64,000 nucleotides of DNA from Laceyella sacchari (GCF_004343255.1 NZ_SMDD01000003.1:186001-250000); one strand, 5' to 3'; positions 17,714 to 29,318 are shown, numbered from the stretch's first letter. Notes: a model not told the origin generated them from the letters alone. Translations and numbers: made by a program.

Positions 17714-18292
17714 TCATCCTTTGGCCGGGGTGCGGCTACCCGGTTTAACTACGGGGATGCCCTCCCGGCAAAGCGGACATTCTTCCGGAGTATAGCTCTC
17801 AATCTTAATTTCTGTCAGTGCGCGGTACGGACAGGCAAATGGATTATGTCCGCCCGTCCGGTCCACGATGGAGCCAACCGCCACGACCTCCGCCTGCATT
17901 TCTTCCAACAGGGCGATCACTTCTTTAACCGACCCACCCGTTGTCACCACATCTTCAATGACCAAAACGCGTTCACCTGGCTTCACCGCAAACCCGCGCC
18001 GCATTTCCATGACACCCTCTTTGCGTTCCGTAAACAGGCAGCGTACTCCGAGTGCCCTCGCCACTTCATGGGCGATGATCACCCCGCCCAGAGCCGGACC
18101 GACCACCACATCGATGGCTTCGTCGCGGAACAGCTCCGCGATTGCTTCGCCTGCCTTGCCCGCGTCATGAGGGTATTGCAACAGTTGCGCACATTGCATA
18201 TATTGGGCGCTATGGCGTCCAGAAGAAAGCAAGAAATGCCCCTCTTTCAATACGCTTGTCCGTTCAATCGCTTCTTGCAAAGACCAACTCAT
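17714..18292 (-). CDS. pyrE: orotate phosphoribosyltransferase
   Basis: Adds phosphoribose from PRPP to orotate to form OMP, the fifth step of UMP synthesis. The 192-residue protein has the PRPP-binding signature VLVIEDVVTTGGSVKE near residue 110 and the substrate region VVGPALGGVIIAHEVARAL. The C-terminal part contains ECPLC, a cysteine pair found in Thermus-like PyrE forms. It starts 12 bases after the pyrF stop, preceded by GGGAGAGG, and is the last gene of the operon. The upstream enzyme giving orotate (PyrD) is not encoded in this operon. Confidence 0.96.
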   Translation of the reverse strand: MSWSLQEAIERTSVLKEGHFLLSSGRHSAQYMQCAQLLQYPHDAGKAGEAIAELFRDEAIDVVVGPALGGVIIAHEVARALGVRCLFTERKEGVMEMRRGFAVKPGERVLVIEDVVTTGGSVKEVIALLEEMQAEVVAVGSIVDRTGGHNPFACPYRALTEIKIESYTPEECPLCREGIPVVKPGSRTPAKG

Positions 18293-18304
18293 CTAAACCT
18301 CTCC

Positions 18305-19021
18305 CTATCCTTGGTTGATTTCTGCCACAATGGCTTCATAAGCCCGCTTCGGATCAGTTGCCGTAGTGATTGCCCGCCCGACCACCAAGTAGTCCGCTCC
18401 ACGCTGGATGGCCCCGCTTGGCGTCATAATCCGTTTTTGGTCATCTGCGTTCACTCCGGCGGGGCGAATCCCCGGCGTAACCGCCAAGAACTGAGAGCCA
18501 GTTACTGCCTTCACATCGCCAGCCTCATGAGCCGAACAAATCACCCCGTCTGCTCCTGCTTCGTAAGCCAACCTCGCATAATGCGTCACAGACTCCTTCA
18601 CCGTACCGGGAATGCCGATTTCCTGATTCATTATCGCTTGATCCGTGCTAGTTAGTTGCGTCACGCTGAGCAAACGCATGCGTCCTTCCACTCCGCTTTT
18701 CTTCTCAGCCATCTCCCGCGCCGCCGAGATCATGGCTCGGCCGCCACTGGCATGGAGCGTGAGAAAATCAACCCCCAAACTGCTGAGCGATTCCACACCT
18801 TTGGCAACCGTGTTGGGGATATCATGCAATTTCAAATCCAAAAAAACGGTGTACCCTTCCTCTTTGCGGGCCGCCACCCACTGGGGGCCAACCGCGTAAA
18901 ACAGTTGGTACCCCACCTTGATGGCCGGCTTGGCTGTGCCCGCCCAATGTGCCAACAGCCGTTCCGCTTCCTTTGCTCCCGGATAATCCAAGGCAATGAA
19001 AATGCGTTCGTCCACTACCAT
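18305..19021 (-). CDS. pyrF: orotidine 5'-phosphate decarboxylase
   Basis: Decarboxylates OMP to UMP. The 238-residue protein shows the catalytic Asp-Lys-Asp array in VFLDLKLHDIPNTV (near residue 60) and the phosphate-binding region TPGIRPAG and YLVVGRAIT near the C-terminus. The open frame runs to 19087, inside carB, but the ATG at 19021 gives the family start (VVDERIFIALDYPG) and follows AAAGGGGAGAG. It begins 22 bases after the carB stop; pyrK and pyrD, which lie between these genes in B. subtilis, are missing. Confidence 0.96.
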   Translation of the reverse strand: MVVDERIFIALDYPGAKEAERLLAHWAGTAKPAIKVGYQLFYAVGPQWVAARKEEGYTVFLDLKLHDIPNTVAKGVESLSSLGVDFLTLHASGGRAMISAAREMAEKKSGVEGRMRLLSVTQLTSTDQAIMNQEIGIPGTVKESVTHYARLAYEAGADGVICSAHEAGDVKAVTGSQFLAVTPGIRPAGVNADDQKRIMTPSGAIQRGADYLVVGRAITTATDPKRAYEAIVAEINQG

Positions 19022-19043
19022 GTCCACTCTCTCCCCTTTCGCC

Positions 19044-22000
19044 CTAAACCAAGACTGCCGAGCGGGCGCCGACAGCAGGTTGGCCAATCGGGTCTGCGCT
19101 CATGTGAATCGACTCCAATGTGATTAACAGCGCTTCGACCGTATCCAGCGAGGTAAGGCAGGCGATGCCGTTCTCTACCGCTTCACGCCGGATCCGGAAC
19201 CCATCCCGTTCCGGTGTACGCCCACGCGTCCAAGTGTTGACTACCAAGTCCGCTTTGCCTTGGCGAATCAAGTCCAGAATGTGTGGGGAGCCCTCTCGCA
19301 ATTTGTTCACACGCTCAACCGGCAGGCCCGCCGCTTCCAAGATGTCCGCCGTTCCACTGGTGCAGACGATCTTGTATCCCAGCTGATGGAACCGTCTCAT
19401 GAGCGAAACGGCTTCCTCTTTCTCTTTGTCCCCGATGGTCGCCACCACCGTACCAAAACGGGGCAAGGAGATGCCTGCCGCCAATAGCCCTTTGTACACC
19501 GCGCGGGCATAATCGCGATCCCGTCCCATCACTTCGCCGGTTGATTTCATTTCCGGTCCCAGCGTGATATCGACGCGGCGCAACTTCGCGAAGGAGAAGA
19601 CCGGCACTTTCACCGCCACTTCCTTGCTTTCCGGCCACAAGCCGTTGGCATACCCCTGCTCTTGGAGTGACTCGCCCAACATGATCCGGGTAGCCACTTG
19701 CGCCATCGGGATGCCGGTCACTTTGCTCAAGAACGGCACAGTCCGAGAAGCGCGCGGATTCACTTCCAGCACATAGATGTCGCCTTTGAAGAGGACAAAC
19801 TGGATATTGATCAATCCTTTGGTATGCAATGATTTGGCGATTTGCGTCGTGATCTCGATCACCCGCGCCTTTTGTTCCGGTGTGATGGATTGCGGTGGGT
19901 AGACAGCAATCGAGTCGCCAGAGTGTACCCCGGCCCGTTCAATATGTTCCATAATGCCCGGGATCAGCACGTCTTCACCATCGCAGATGGCGTCCACTTC
20001 CAACTCTTTACCGAGCAAGTACCGGTCGATCAGTACCGGATGTTCCGGATTGACCTGTACCGCCACTTCCATATAAGAGCGCAGTTCGCTTTCGCTGTAG
20101 ACAATCTCCATCGCGCGTCCACCCAAGACATAGGATGGGCGCACGAGCACAGGATAGCCAAGGCGGGTTGCCACTTGGGCCGCTTCTTCGACAGAAGTAA
20201 CTGCCGCGCCCGGCGGTTGAGCGATTTGGGTATCGTTCAGCAGCTTTTCAAATTTCTTGCGGTCTTCGGCTCGGTCGATCTCTTCCAAGGAGGTTCCCAA
20301 TATCTTAATGCCTTCTTCCCGCAGATCACGCGCCAGATTGAGAGCAGTTTGCCCCCCAAATTGCACGATCACGCCAAGGGGATTTTCTTTTTCGATGATG
20401 TTGAGCACATCTTCTTTGTAAAGCGGTTCAAAGTACAGGCGATCCGAAGTGTTGAAGTCAGTCGATACCGTCTCCGGGTTATTGTTGATAATCACCGCTT
20501 CATATCCCGCAGCCCGGATGGCCCAGATCGCATGCACAGTAGCATAATCGAACTCCACCCCTTGCCCGATGCGGATCGGTCCGGAGCCCAGCACGACGAT
20601 GCTCTTTTTCTCAGATTTACGCACTTCATCTTCTTGTTCATAAGTGGAGTAGTAGTAAGGGGTTTCCGCTTCAAACTCGGCTGCACACGTGTCCACGATT
20701 TTGTATACTGGCTGTAGGCCATGCGTCAAACGCAAGGTGCGGATCTCTTTCTCAGATTGGTTGCGCAGGCGGCCGATGGTTTTATCCGTGAAGCCCATGC
20801 GTTTGGCCGCATGGAGCAGATCCACATCCAAAACCTCTGCTACGGCCACTTGCTGCTCCAGTTTGACGATCCGTTCCAGTTTGTGCAAGAAGAAGCGGTC
20901 GATTTTGCTGAGTTGATGCGCCTCCTCCAACGTGTGCCCTCTGCGGAACCATTCTCCCAAGAGGAAGAGGCGTTCATCATCGGCCACGCGAATCCGCTCG
21001 CGCAAGGTGGCATCGTCAAGTTGCCCTGCGTCTGGCAACGCGATGTGATCCAAACCGATTTCCAGCGACCGAACCGCTTTTAACAACGATTCCTCCAAGG
21101 TGCGCCCGATCGCCATCACTTCGCCCGTTGCCTTCATCTGCGTACCCAACTTGCGGTTGGCCGATACGAATTTATCAAACGGCCAGCGCGGGATTTTGCT
21201 CACCACATAATCCAAGGTCGGCTCAAAGCAAGCGTAGGTCTCACCGGTCACCGGATTTTTCAGTTCATCCAAGGTATAACCGATGGCGATTTTGGCTGCG
21301 ATCCGCGCAATCGGGTAACCCGTCGCTTTCGATGCCAGCGCGGAGGAGCGGCTCACGCGCGGGTTCACTTCGATCACATAGTACTGGAAGGAGTGCGGAT
21401 CAAGTGCAAACTGCACGTTGCATCCCCCTTGAATATTCAGAGAGCGAATAATCTTGAGCGCAGACGTGCGCAACATGTGGTATTCGCGGTCGGACAAGGT
21501 TTGGCTTGGCGCAAACACAATGCTATCTCCCGTATGCACACCGACCGGATCGAAGTTTTCCATGTTACAGACGACGATGCAGTTATCATTGGCATCCCGC
21601 ATCACTTCATATTCGATCTCTTTATACCCAGCGATGCTTTTCTCGATCAGGCATTGGCTGATTGGGCTGTAGCGTAAGCCGTTATCGACGATCTCCCGCA
21701 ATTCCGCTTCGGTGTGGGCGATCCCGCCACCGGTTCCGCCAAGGGTGTATGCGGGGCGCACGATCACGGGGTAACCCGTTTCTTCGGCGAAGTTCACCGC
21801 TTCTTCAACAGATTGGACAATCACGCTTTCTGGCACTGGCTCATTTAATTCATTCATCAAACTGCGGAACAAGTCGCGATCTTCGGCATTGGTGATGGCT
21901 CGGAGGTCAGTCCCCAACAGGCGTACACCTTCTCGTTCCAGCACCCCTTGCTTCGCCAATTCGACCGCCAGGTTAAGTCCCGTTTGCCCGCCCAACGTCG

Positions 22001-22262
22001 GCAACAAGCCGTCTGGCCGCTCCTTGCGAATCACTTGCGTAATGAACTCAGCGGTGAGCGGTTCAATATACACCCGATCAGCCATGTTGGTGTCAGTCAT
22101 GATCGTGGCTGGATTGCTATTTACCAGAACCACTTCCAGCCCTTCTTCTTTTAACGCTTGGCATGCTTGCGTACCGGCATAGTCAAACTCGGCCGCCTGC
22201 CCGATAACAATCGGCCCAGAACCGATGACGAGAATTTTCTTCAGTGTTGGATCTTTAGGCAT
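19044..22262 (-). CDS. carB: carbamoyl-phosphate synthase large subunit
   Basis: Makes carbamoyl phosphate from bicarbonate, two ATP and ammonia delivered by CarA. The 1072-residue protein is full length: first ATP-grasp half (start [21 protein letters not shown]), oligomerisation region (about 400-550), second ATP-grasp half beginning [19 protein letters not shown], and a C-terminal MGS-like allosteric domain (about 940-1072). Its ATG lies within the carA 3' end (8-bp overlap), giving translational coupling. There is no separate arginine-type copy in the window; feedback by UMP/PRPP would be expected for the pyrimidine-specific enzyme. Confidence 0.97.
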   Translation of the reverse strand: MPKDPTLKKILVIGSGPIVIGQAAEFDYAGTQACQALKEEGLEVVLVNSNPATIMTDTNMADRVYIEPLTAEFITQVIRKERPDGLLPTLGGQTGLNLAVELAKQGVLEREGVRLLGTDLRAITNAEDRDLFRSLMNELNEPVPESVIVQSVEEAVNFAEETGYPVIVRPAYTLGGTGGGIAHTEAELREIVDNGLRYSPISQCLIEKSIAGYKEIEYEVMRDANDNCIVVCNMENFDPVGVHTGDSIVFAPSQTLSDREYHMLRTSALKIIRSLNIQGGCNVQFALDPHSFQYYVIEVNPRVSRSSALASKATGYPIARIAAKIAIGYTLDELKNPVTGETYACFEPTLDYVVSKIPRWPFDKFVSANRKLGTQMKATGEVMAIGRTLEESLLKAVRSLEIGLDHIALPDAGQLDDATLRERIRVADDERLFLLGEWFRRGHTLEEAHQLSKIDRFFLHKLERIVKLEQQVAVAEVLDVDLLHAAKRMGFTDKTIGRLRNQSEKEIRTLRLTHGLQPVYKIVDTCAAEFEAETPYYYSTYEQEDEVRKSEKKSIVVLGSGPIRIGQGVEFDYATVHAIWAIRAAGYEAVIINNNPETVSTDFNTSDRLYFEPLYKEDVLNIIEKENPLGVIVQFGGQTALNLARDLREEGIKILGTSLEEIDRAEDRKKFEKLLNDTQIAQPPGAAVTSVEEAAQVATRLGYPVLVRPSYVLGGRAMEIVYSESELRSYMEVAVQVNPEHPVLIDRYLLGKELEVDAICDGEDVLIPGIMEHIERAGVHSGDSIAVYPPQSITPEQKARVIEITTQIAKSLHTKGLINIQFVLFKGDIYVLEVNPRASRTVPFLSKVTGIPMAQVATRIMLGESLQEQGYANGLWPESKEVAVKVPVFSFAKLRRVDITLGPEMKSTGEVMGRDRDYARAVYKGLLAAGISLPRFGTVVATIGDKEKEEAVSLMRRFHQLGYKIVCTSGTADILEAAGLPVERVNKLREGSPHILDLIRQGKADLVVNTWTRGRTPERDGFRIRREAVENGIACLTSLDTVEALLITLESIHMSADPIGQPAVGARSAVLV

Positions 22263-23352
22263 GGACTCCCTCTCCCTTCCGCGCGGCGAACGTATCCATC
22301 ATTTCGACAAATCGGTCAAACAAGTATCCGGAATCAAGCGGACCGGGCGCCGATTCGGGGTGGTACTGCACTGAGAAAGCCGGATGCGACTGGTGCACCA
22401 ACCCTTCCACGGTACCATCGTTCAAGGCGATATGGCTGATTTCCAACCCGGTGCCCTTCAATGACTCCGGATTGACGGCATACCCATGGTTTTGCGAGGT
22501 GATGACTGTGCGGCCCGTCGCCAATTCTTTGACCGGATGATTGCCACCGCGATGGCCGAACTTCATTTTTACCGTATCCGCTCCACAGGCCAAGGCGAAC
22601 AGCTGATGCCCCAAACAGATGCCGAACATTGGCACTTTCCCCAACAGTTTGCCGATCATGGTGATCGCTTCTGGCACATCTTTGGGGTCTCCAGGGCCAT
22701 TGGAAAGCATGATCCCGTCGGGGCGGAAGCGGAGAATCTCTTCTGCTGGCGTGTTGTACGGCACGGAGATCACTTCACAACCCCGTTCTACCAACTCGCG
22801 TTGGATATTGTGCTTGGCTCCGAAGTCAACCAACACCACGCGTTTGCCATAGCTTGGCGCAATGTGGATGCTCTTGGTGCTCACGCGGGCGACCTGATCG
22901 CGCATCAGCGGTGTGCCCATCTGCTCCATCAGCGCTTCAATCGTCTCATCCCCGGTAGTGATAATGCCCTTCATCACTCCGCTCTGGCGCAACTTGCGCG
23001 TCAGCATGCGCGTGTCAATGCCAGCGATCCCGATGATGCCATATTCCTTTAAAAAGGTGGAAAGCGGCATTTCATTGCGCCAATTGCTGGCATACTCGGC
23101 GATTTCCCGCACTACCAAACCATGGGCGTACGGGCGGAGCGATTCATTATCATCCCGGGAAATCCCGTAATTGCCGATCAAAGGATAGGTCATTGTGATG
23201 ATCTGCCCACAATAAGAGGGGTCGGTCAATATCTCCTGATATCCGGTCATGCTGGTGTTGAAAACAACTTCTCCCAGGGAGTTCCCTTCAGCGCCGAACG
23301 AAGTGCCGGTAAATAATGTTCCATCTTCCAAAAGCAATCTTGCTTTCATCAT
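22255..23352 (-). CDS. carA: carbamoyl-phosphate synthase small (glutaminase) subunit
   Basis: Hydrolyses glutamine and channels ammonia to CarB. The 365-residue protein has the CPSase small-chain domain (1-about 150) and a class I glutamine amidotransferase domain with the nucleophilic Cys in [17 protein letters not shown] near residue 240 and the catalytic His-Glu in [10 protein letters not shown] near 335. The ATG follows AAGGAGG at 7 bases; a second ATG follows at once. It lies 31 bases after pyrC and overlaps carB. Confidence 0.97.
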   Translation of the reverse strand: MMKARLLLEDGTLFTGTSFGAEGNSLGEVVFNTSMTGYQEILTDPSYCGQIITMTYPLIGNYGISRDDNESLRPYAHGLVVREIAEYASNWRNEMPLSTFLKEYGIIGIAGIDTRMLTRKLRQSGVMKGIITTGDETIEALMEQMGTPLMRDQVARVSTKSIHIAPSYGKRVVLVDFGAKHNIQRELVERGCEVISVPYNTPAEEILRFRPDGIMLSNGPGDPKDVPEAITMIGKLLGKVPMFGICLGHQLFALACGADTVKMKFGHRGGNHPVKELATGRTVITSQNHGYAVNPESLKGTGLEISHIALNDGTVEGLVHQSHPAFSVQYHPESAPGPLDSGYLFDRFVEMMDTFAARKGEGVHA

Positions 23353-23383
23353 TTCATCTCCTCCTTGTCATGCCAGCGCAAGC

Positions 23384-24661
23384 TCAGATCTCCCGCCAAG
23401 TGATTTCACCCTCGAGCAGGGTCAAAACCGGCCATCCTTTTACCTTCCAACCGGCGAAGGGTGTGTTTCGGCCCAGTGACTTAAATGTGGTTGGGTCGAT
23501 CTCCCGTTCCGCTTCCAGATCGATCACCGTTACATCCGCCGGTTTGCCGACAGCCAATTCCCCATACGGCAAACCGAAGATCTCAGCCGGTTTCCGCGTC
23601 ATTTTGTCCACCAGCTCCGCCAGGGTTAACACCCCTTTTTGCACCAAGTGGGTGTACAGGAGAGGGAAAGCCGTCTCCAAGCCGACGATACCGAACGGCG
23701 CTTTCTCCATGTCCCACGCTTTCTCTTCACTGGTGTGGGGCGCATGGTCGGTGGCAATGATGTCGATCGTGCCATCCTTCAAGCCTTCAATCAGGGCCTG
23801 CCGGTCTTGCTTGGATCTGAGCGGCGGATTCATCTTCCACATCGCATTGGGTTCCGGTATATCTTCGTCACACAGCAGCAAGTGATGAGGCGTCACTTCT
23901 GCCGTCACTTTTTGCCCACGCTGTTTCGCTTCCCGTACCAAGCGTACGGATTGCTCAGCGCTGATGTGGCACACATGGTAGTGAACTCCGATGTCTTCCG
24001 CCAACAAGATGTCACGTCCGACATGGATCGCCTCCGCTTCGGAAGGGATACCTTTCAAACCGTGCTTGGCAGCAAATACCCCCTGATGGACTGAGCCTCC
24101 TTTGGCCAACGTGTCGTCTTCGCAATGAGCGACCACCGGCAACCCCAGACTGTGAGCGCGGCGCATCGCTTCTTTCATCATGCGGCTGCTTTGCACCCCA
24201 ACTCCGTCATCCGTAACCGCAAACACACCAGCTTCTTTCAATCCTTCCATGTCTGTCAACTCTTGGCCCAGTTCTCGCACGGTGATCGCACCGTAGACGA
24301 GCACTCGCGCCAATCCAGCCTCTTGGGCACGGCTTAACACTTGCCGCACCGTCTCCGGCGAATCGATCACTGGCCGGGTGTTCGGCATGCAGGCCACCGT
24401 GGTGAAACCGCCTTTGGCCGCGGCCGCGCTACCCGTCGCAATCGTTTCCTTCTTCTCAAACCCGGGTTCACGAAAGTGAACGTGCATGTCGATCAATCCC
24501 GGAACGACCAATTTGCCGGCAACATCGATCACTTCCGCTTCAGGATCGCTCACATTCTCTGCTATCGTTTGAATCAAGCCGTTGTCAATCAGGATATCGC
24601 GTTTATTTATCGTTCCCGTCTGCAGGTCGAGCAAACATCCGTTTTTGATGATCCGTTTCAT
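23384..24661 (-). CDS. pyrC: dihydroorotase
   Basis: Cyclises carbamoyl aspartate to dihydroorotate. The 425-residue protein is a type I, zinc-dependent dihydroorotase: metal ligands in [10 protein letters not shown] near residue 60, further His in VVAHCEDD and [11 protein letters not shown], and the catalytic Asp in [14 protein letters not shown] near 305. The frame begins at 24709, but the ATG at 24661 forms an ATGA overlap with the pyrB stop and follows GGAGGGGGAG, so it is the start. The amidohydrolase fold is complete. Confidence 0.96.
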   Translation of the reverse strand: MKRIIKNGCLLDLQTGTINKRDILIDNGLIQTIAENVSDPEAEVIDVAGKLVVPGLIDMHVHFREPGFEKKETIATGSAAAAKGGFTTVACMPNTRPVIDSPETVRQVLSRAQEAGLARVLVYGAITVRELGQELTDMEGLKEAGVFAVTDDGVGVQSSRMMKEAMRRAHSLGLPVVAHCEDDTLAKGGSVHQGVFAAKHGLKGIPSEAEAIHVGRDILLAEDIGVHYHVCHISAEQSVRLVREAKQRGQKVTAEVTPHHLLLCDEDIPEPNAMWKMNPPLRSKQDRQALIEGLKDGTIDIIATDHAPHTSEEKAWDMEKAPFGIVGLETAFPLLYTHLVQKGVLTLAELVDKMTRKPAEIFGLPYGELAVGKPADVTVIDLEAEREIDPTTFKSLGRNTPFAGWKVKGWPVLTLLEGEITWREI

Positions 24662-25587
24662 GCTTTCTCCCCCTCCAGTGCGTGTTCCAGTACCGCCATG
24701 CGAATCCACACACCGTTCGATTTCTGTTCAAAAATTTTCGACCGCGGATGTTCAACCACTTCATCGGCCACTTCTACGCCTCGGTTAAACGGGCCCGGAT
24801 GCATGATGATTGCTTCGGGCTTCATCAAGCGAAGACGCTGAAGTGTCAATCCATATCGTTCATGGTAGTCCTGCTTGGATGTGAACAACTTTTCTTGATG
24901 CCGTTCCAGTTGCACCCTTAGCATCATGACCACATCCGCCGTCTGCAACGCATCTTCAAACGGCACATAGGGAGCTTCCCGTTCACAGTCACGGTCGCGC
25001 ATCGCTTGCGGACCGCTCAAGATCACATGGGCGCCGAACCGCTTCAAACTCCACATGTTGGAGTGCACTACACGGCTGTGGGCGATGTCCCCCACAATCG
25101 CCACCGTCTTGCCGGACAAGTCGCCAAAATGTTTGAGCATCGTGTACAAATCCAACAGCGCTTGGGTGGGATGGGCCCAATGACCCGCCCCAGCATTTAG
25201 GATTTTGCAACCTACTTCTTGCCTTGCCAGAGCTTTCATTTGCTCCGGATCAGAGTGCCGAATAACGGCCACTTCCACCCCAAGGCTTGCTAAGGTTTTG
25301 ACGGTATCATACAGGGATTCTCCCTTGGCGGTGCTAGAAACGTCAGGGGTGAAGTTTACCACTTCCATTCCCAGCTTTTTCTCAGCCACTTCAAAAGAAA
25401 ACCGTGTGCGGGTGCTGGGCTCAAAGAACAAATTAGCTGCGAACCGGCCGCGGTATGGCCCCATGCCCGGACGCCAATTTTCTTCCCAATACCGGGCGCG
25501 GGCCAAAATGGCTTTCAACTCATTCAGGGTGAGCTGGCTCGTATCCAGCAAATGTTCCCGTTTCCACTCCTGCGTCATCAACGCCAT
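24658..25587 (-). CDS. pyrB: aspartate carbamoyltransferase catalytic subunit
   Basis: Condenses carbamoyl phosphate with aspartate. The 309-residue protein carries the carbamoyl-phosphate motif STRTR (residues 58-62) and [11 protein letters not shown] near 135. No regulatory subunit (pyrI) accompanies it, as in Bacillus. The ATG at 25587 follows AGAGGGAG at 5 bases. The gap to pyrP is only 62 bases and holds no attenuator, in contrast with B. subtilis. Confidence 0.96.
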   Translation of the reverse strand: MALMTQEWKREHLLDTSQLTLNELKAILARARYWEENWRPGMGPYRGRFAANLFFEPSTRTRFSFEVAEKKLGMEVVNFTPDVSSTAKGESLYDTVKTLASLGVEVAVIRHSDPEQMKALARQEVGCKILNAGAGHWAHPTQALLDLYTMLKHFGDLSGKTVAIVGDIAHSRVVHSNMWSLKRFGAHVILSGPQAMRDRDCEREAPYVPFEDALQTADVVMMLRVQLERHQEKLFTSKQDYHERYGLTLQRLRLMKPEAIIMHPGPFNRGVEVADEVVEHPRSKIFEQKSNGVWIRMAVLEHALEGEKA

Positions 25588-25649
25588 CTGATCTCCCTCT
25601 TTCTGTCAATGTGGCGGGTAGCAAACGCCCCCAACTTGTAGTTACACAT

Positions 25650-27017
25650 TTAAGCTACTTCCGCTTCTTGCGCACCCGCTTGCCTTTGTTGCCGCGGCAA
25701 GATTGCATTGAGCACAATCCCTACCACTGTCGCGAGCGCCATTCCTTCCAACTCCAAATGGATGTCGGCAAAGCGCAGAACCGCACCGCCAATGCCGATC
25801 ACCAGTACGACTGCTGCGATGACCAGATTGCGCCGTTCTCCCAGGTCGATCCGGTGTTCAATCAGCATGCGCAAGCCCGCTGAGGCGATGATGCCGAACA
25901 AGAGGATCGATACACCACCCATAACCGGGGTGGGGATGGTTTGGATGAGCGCGGACAATTTCCCAATGAAGGCAAAGCTCATAGCCAGCACCGCTGCGCC
26001 CCCGATCACCCAGACACTGAACACGCGAGTGATCGCCATAACACCGATATTTTCCCCATAAGTCGTGGAGGGAGGGCCACCAATCAAAGCCGCCGCACTC
26101 ACCGCAATGCCATCACCCAACAGGGAGCGGTGCAATCCGGGATCGCGAGTCAAGTCCCGATCCATGATGTTCCCTGTTACAATCAGGTGCCCGATATGTT
26201 CGGCCAGCACCACCAGCGTAACCGGCAGCATCACCAACACCGCATGCCAGGATACAACCGGCTTGGTGAATGCGGGTACCGCAAACCATGCCGCTTCTTT
26301 CACAGGCGTAAAGTCGACCATGCCCGCCGCGATGGCGATCAGGTATCCCCCGACCACCCCGGCCAAGATGGGGATGATATTGAGGAATCCCCTGCCAAAC
26401 ATACTGGTAACAATGGCGATGGCCAAAGTAGCCAAAGCCACCAAAAAGTTCTCCAGCGAGTAGGTGTGAACCGTCACCGTACCCTGCTCCGGGTCGACAG
26501 TTTTGATTGTGCCTTGAATGTTCTGCCATTCTTGCGCCGTTTGCGGCATGTTTTGAATCACATCTTTTTGGCTAGCCATATCAACCGCGGTGCCAGCGAG
26601 GGCTAGTCCGATCACGATAACCACCGAACCGATCACCACCGGTGGCAACAGGTGGTCAAGCCACTTGATACCAAACTTGTAGACGACCAGCGCGACCACC
26701 CCGTACATAATTCCGATCGCAAAACAGCCGAACAACGCTTCCCCCATGTTCTTGCCACCTTGCGAGACCGTCAGGATGGGAACGATGAAAGCAAATGAAG
26801 AACCGAGATAAGCCGGTATTTTCCCTCTGGTCACAATCATGTAGGCAAGCGTCCCCACTCCGCTCGTAAAGAGGGCGACTGCCGGGTTCATCCCAGTCAA
26901 CAGCGGAACCAACACCGTTGCTCCAAACATGGCAAACAAATGTTGAAAGCTGAGCATGATCCATTCATACCATGCGGGACGTTCATGCACATCCATTCGT
27001 ATTGTCTTGTCTTTCAT
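25650..27017 (-). CDS. pyrP: uracil permease
   Basis: A 455-residue uracil:proton symporter of the NCS2/UraA family with about 14 membrane segments. Recognisable parts include the start region QHLFAMFGATVLVPLLTGM, the half-helix region VVLAEHIGHLIVTGN near residue 285 and GGPPSTTYGENIGVMA near 325, which line the substrate site. The frame runs up to 27107 through the attenuator, but AAGGAG lies 9 bases before the ATG at 27017 (MKDKTIR), which lies just after the attenuator's terminator. The product brings in uracil for salvage, so its control by PyrR makes sense. Confidence 0.94.
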   Translation of the reverse strand: MKDKTIRMDVHERPAWYEWIMLSFQHLFAMFGATVLVPLLTGMNPAVALFTSGVGTLAYMIVTRGKIPAYLGSSFAFIVPILTVSQGGKNMGEALFGCFAIGIMYGVVALVVYKFGIKWLDHLLPPVVIGSVVIVIGLALAGTAVDMASQKDVIQNMPQTAQEWQNIQGTIKTVDPEQGTVTVHTYSLENFLVALATLAIAIVTSMFGRGFLNIIPILAGVVGGYLIAIAAGMVDFTPVKEAAWFAVPAFTKPVVSWHAVLVMLPVTLVVLAEHIGHLIVTGNIMDRDLTRDPGLHRSLLGDGIAVSAAALIGGPPSTTYGENIGVMAITRVFSVWVIGGAAVLAMSFAFIGKLSALIQTIPTPVMGGVSILLFGIIASAGLRMLIEHRIDLGERRNLVIAAVVLVIGIGGAVLRFADIHLELEGMALATVVGIVLNAILPRQQRQAGAQEAEVA

Positions 27018-27044
27018 CTCACTCCACTCCTTTTCCAGTTCCAT

Positions 27045-27156
27045 AAAAAAAGCGCCTCTTTCGCCCGCATGGCAAAGAGACGCAGCATACCTGTAATGAC
27101 AGCGCAATTCCGCGTTCCCTTTGCCGGCCTCACGGGACCGAATTAAAAGGGACTTA
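27045..27156 (-). promoter_or_regulatory. PyrR attenuator between pyrR and pyrP
   Basis: On the minus strand a PyrR-binding anti-antiterminator (arms around 27117-27152, loop GTGAGGCCGGC, matching the consensus GNGAGGYY) is followed by a terminator with GCGTCTCTTT pairing with AAAGAGGCGC and seven T (27045-27083). PyrR bound to UMP stabilises the first structure and so permits termination before pyrP. Confidence 0.88.
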
Positions 27157-27157
27157 C

Positions 27158-27721
<564 letters not shown>

Positions 27722-27731
27722 TTACAGGGCA

Positions 27732-27845
27732 CAAAAAAAGCTTCTTGGCCATCGCTGGACAAGAAGCACTGGAAGACATACTGCACCCATATTAAACCGT
27801 GCCCTTGCCAGCCTCTCTGGACTGGATTTAAAGGTTCCCTTCGCT
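27732..27845 (-). promoter_or_regulatory. PyrR attenuator in the pyr operon leader
   Basis: On the minus strand the motif AGTCCAGAGAGGCTGGCAAG (27803-27825), an excellent PyrR-binding consensus, lies in an anti-antiterminator, followed by a terminator with GCTTCTTG pairing with CAAGAAGC and seven T (27732-27769). It lies between the operon promoter and pyrR. Confidence 0.93.
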
Positions 27846-27852
27846 TAGATGT

Positions 27853-27881
27853 ATTATGCATCAGTTGGAAGCGGTTGTCAA
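27853..27881 (-). promoter_or_regulatory. sigma-A promoter of the pyr operon
   Basis: On the minus strand TTGACA (27876-27881), a 17-bp spacer and CATAAT (27853-27858) make a strong promoter, 12 bases beyond the rluD stop. It predicts a leader of about 150 nucleotides before pyrR. Confidence 0.85.
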
Positions 27882-27893
27882 CAGAAAATGGTT

Positions 27894-28832
27894 CTATTTC
27901 ATCTTTAATGTACGAATTAAATTTTCCATATCCGCTGGAAGTTCTGCTTCGATGCGAATCCGTTCACCTGTCCGAGGATGGGTGAAACCGATCACCTTGG
28001 CGTGTAGTGCCTGCCCCGTAATCGGATGACTGTTCTTTTTCGGTCCATATACGGGGTCGCCGATAAGCGGATAACCGATGTACTTCATATGGACACGAAT
28101 CTGATGCGTTCTCCCCGTTTCCAGGCGGCACTCCACTAATGAAGCATTTTTCAGCCGTTCCAGCACAGTGAAATGCGTGACGGCGTGCTTGCTGTTTTTA
28201 TGAATGACCGTCATCCGCTGGCGATGGTTAGGATCACGTCCCAACGGGGCGTCTACGGTGCCATGCTCATGCGGGATCACCCCGTGCACCACAGCGACAT
28301 ACACCCGTTCAACGGAGTGTTCCTTCAACTGTTCCACCAAGGACTGATGAGCCAAATCTGTTTTAGCCACCATCAACAGACCAGAGGTGTCTTTATCGAT
28401 CCGATGGACGATGCCTGGGCGAGCCACCCCGCCAATGCCGGACAGCTCTCCCTTGCAATGGGCCAACAATGCGTTGACCAGTGTCCCCGTCTCGTTTCCA
28501 GCTCCAGGATGAACCACCATGCCGCGCGGCTTGTTGACCACAATCACATCTTGATCCTCATAACGGATATCCAGCGGGATCGCTTCCGCGGCCACCTCCA
28601 ATTCCGCGATGGGCGGTTCATCGAACACAACCTGATCGCCCTGCTTCAAACGGTAATTGCTTTTCTTCACTTGCCCGTTTACTCGGACAAGCCCGTCGCG
28701 GATCCAATCTTGCACCCGCGCCCGAGACCACTCCTCATGAAAAGACGGCAGGAACTTATCCAGCCGCTCTCCTTCATATTCCTCTGTAACTTCCCACTCG
28801 TGGCGCTCCACGATGTCCATTGTTTCTGCCAT
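27894..28832 (-). CDS. rluD: RluD-family 23S rRNA pseudouridine synthase (YlyB type)
   Basis: A 312-residue enzyme with an N-terminal S4 RNA-binding domain (about residues 20-75; ERLDKFLPSFHEEWSRARVQ) and a pseudouridine-synthase domain with the catalytic Asp in HRIDKDTSGLLMVAKTD near residue 145. It resembles B. subtilis YlyB, which lies in the same place between lspA and pyrR. It isomerises uridines, probably in large-subunit rRNA; the exact sites cannot be read. Its ATG directly follows the lspA stop, so the two form an operon. The pyr promoter starts immediately after its stop and no terminator is seen between them. Confidence 0.93.
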   Translation of the reverse strand: MAETMDIVERHEWEVTEEYEGERLDKFLPSFHEEWSRARVQDWIRDGLVRVNGQVKKSNYRLKQGDQVVFDEPPIAELEVAAEAIPLDIRYEDQDVIVVNKPRGMVVHPGAGNETGTLVNALLAHCKGELSGIGGVARPGIVHRIDKDTSGLLMVAKTDLAHQSLVEQLKEHSVERVYVAVVHGVIPHEHGTVDAPLGRDPNHRQRMTVIHKNSKHAVTHFTVLERLKNASLVECRLETGRTHQIRVHMKYIGYPLIGDPVYGPKKNSHPITGQALHAKVIGFTHPRTGERIRIEAELPADMENLIRTLKMK

Positions 28833-29318
28833 TTAAGAGTCCCTCGCTTCAGACAACGATTCATTCGGTTCAACCGTGGGGCTGATCAAAGTGAGGATGA
28901 TCAACACGATCACACCGACCACAATCGCTGAATCGGCAACATTAAATATAGGAAATTGATAAGAGCCGAATTGGAAATGCAAAAAGTCGACCACTTCCCC
29001 ACTCCGCAACCGGTCGATCAAGTTGCCGATCGCTCCTCCCAATATCAAGGAAAACGAGAAGGACATGATTGGACGCTCATGTTTCAGTTGCCATAAATAA
29101 TACAGCACAAAACCGATCACGATAAAAGTGATGATGATAAATAACCACTGCTTGTTCTGCAAAATCCCAAACGCCGCTCCACGATTGCGGTGCGAGGTGA
29201 TGTAAAAAAAGCCTTGGAGCACCGGAATCGATTCATACAAGCTCATATGGTGAACCACTAACCACTTTGTCCATTGGTCCAAAATCAAAATGCCGAGTGA
29301 GGTAAAAAAATATCTCAA
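28833..29318 (-). CDS. lspA: lipoprotein signal peptidase (signal peptidase II)
   Basis: Membrane aspartic protease that removes signal peptides from diacylglyceryl-modified prolipoproteins. With a TTG start at 29318 the product is 161 residues, has four membrane segments and shows the conserved RNRGAAFGI (near residue 45), Asp102 in GNLIDR and Asp129 in FNVADSA, the catalytic pair, in B. subtilis numbering. The frame extends to 29384, but AGGAGG lies 6 bases upstream of the TTG and the extension is not hydrophobic. It is followed directly by rluD. Its substrates would include the lipoprotein at 9.9 kb. Confidence 0.95.
   Translation of the reverse strand: MRYFFTSLGILILDQWTKWLVVHHMSLYESIPVLQGFFYITSHRNRGAAFGILQNKQWLFIIITFIVIGFVLYYLWQLKHERPIMSFSFSLILGGAIGNLIDRLRSGEVVDFLHFQFGSYQFPIFNVADSAIVVGVIVLIILTLISPTVEPNESLSEARDS

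Noticed and set aside
19842-20717. 291-codon plus-strand frame opposite carB
   Set aside because: Composition is that of a reversed high-GC gene; no ribosome-binding site.
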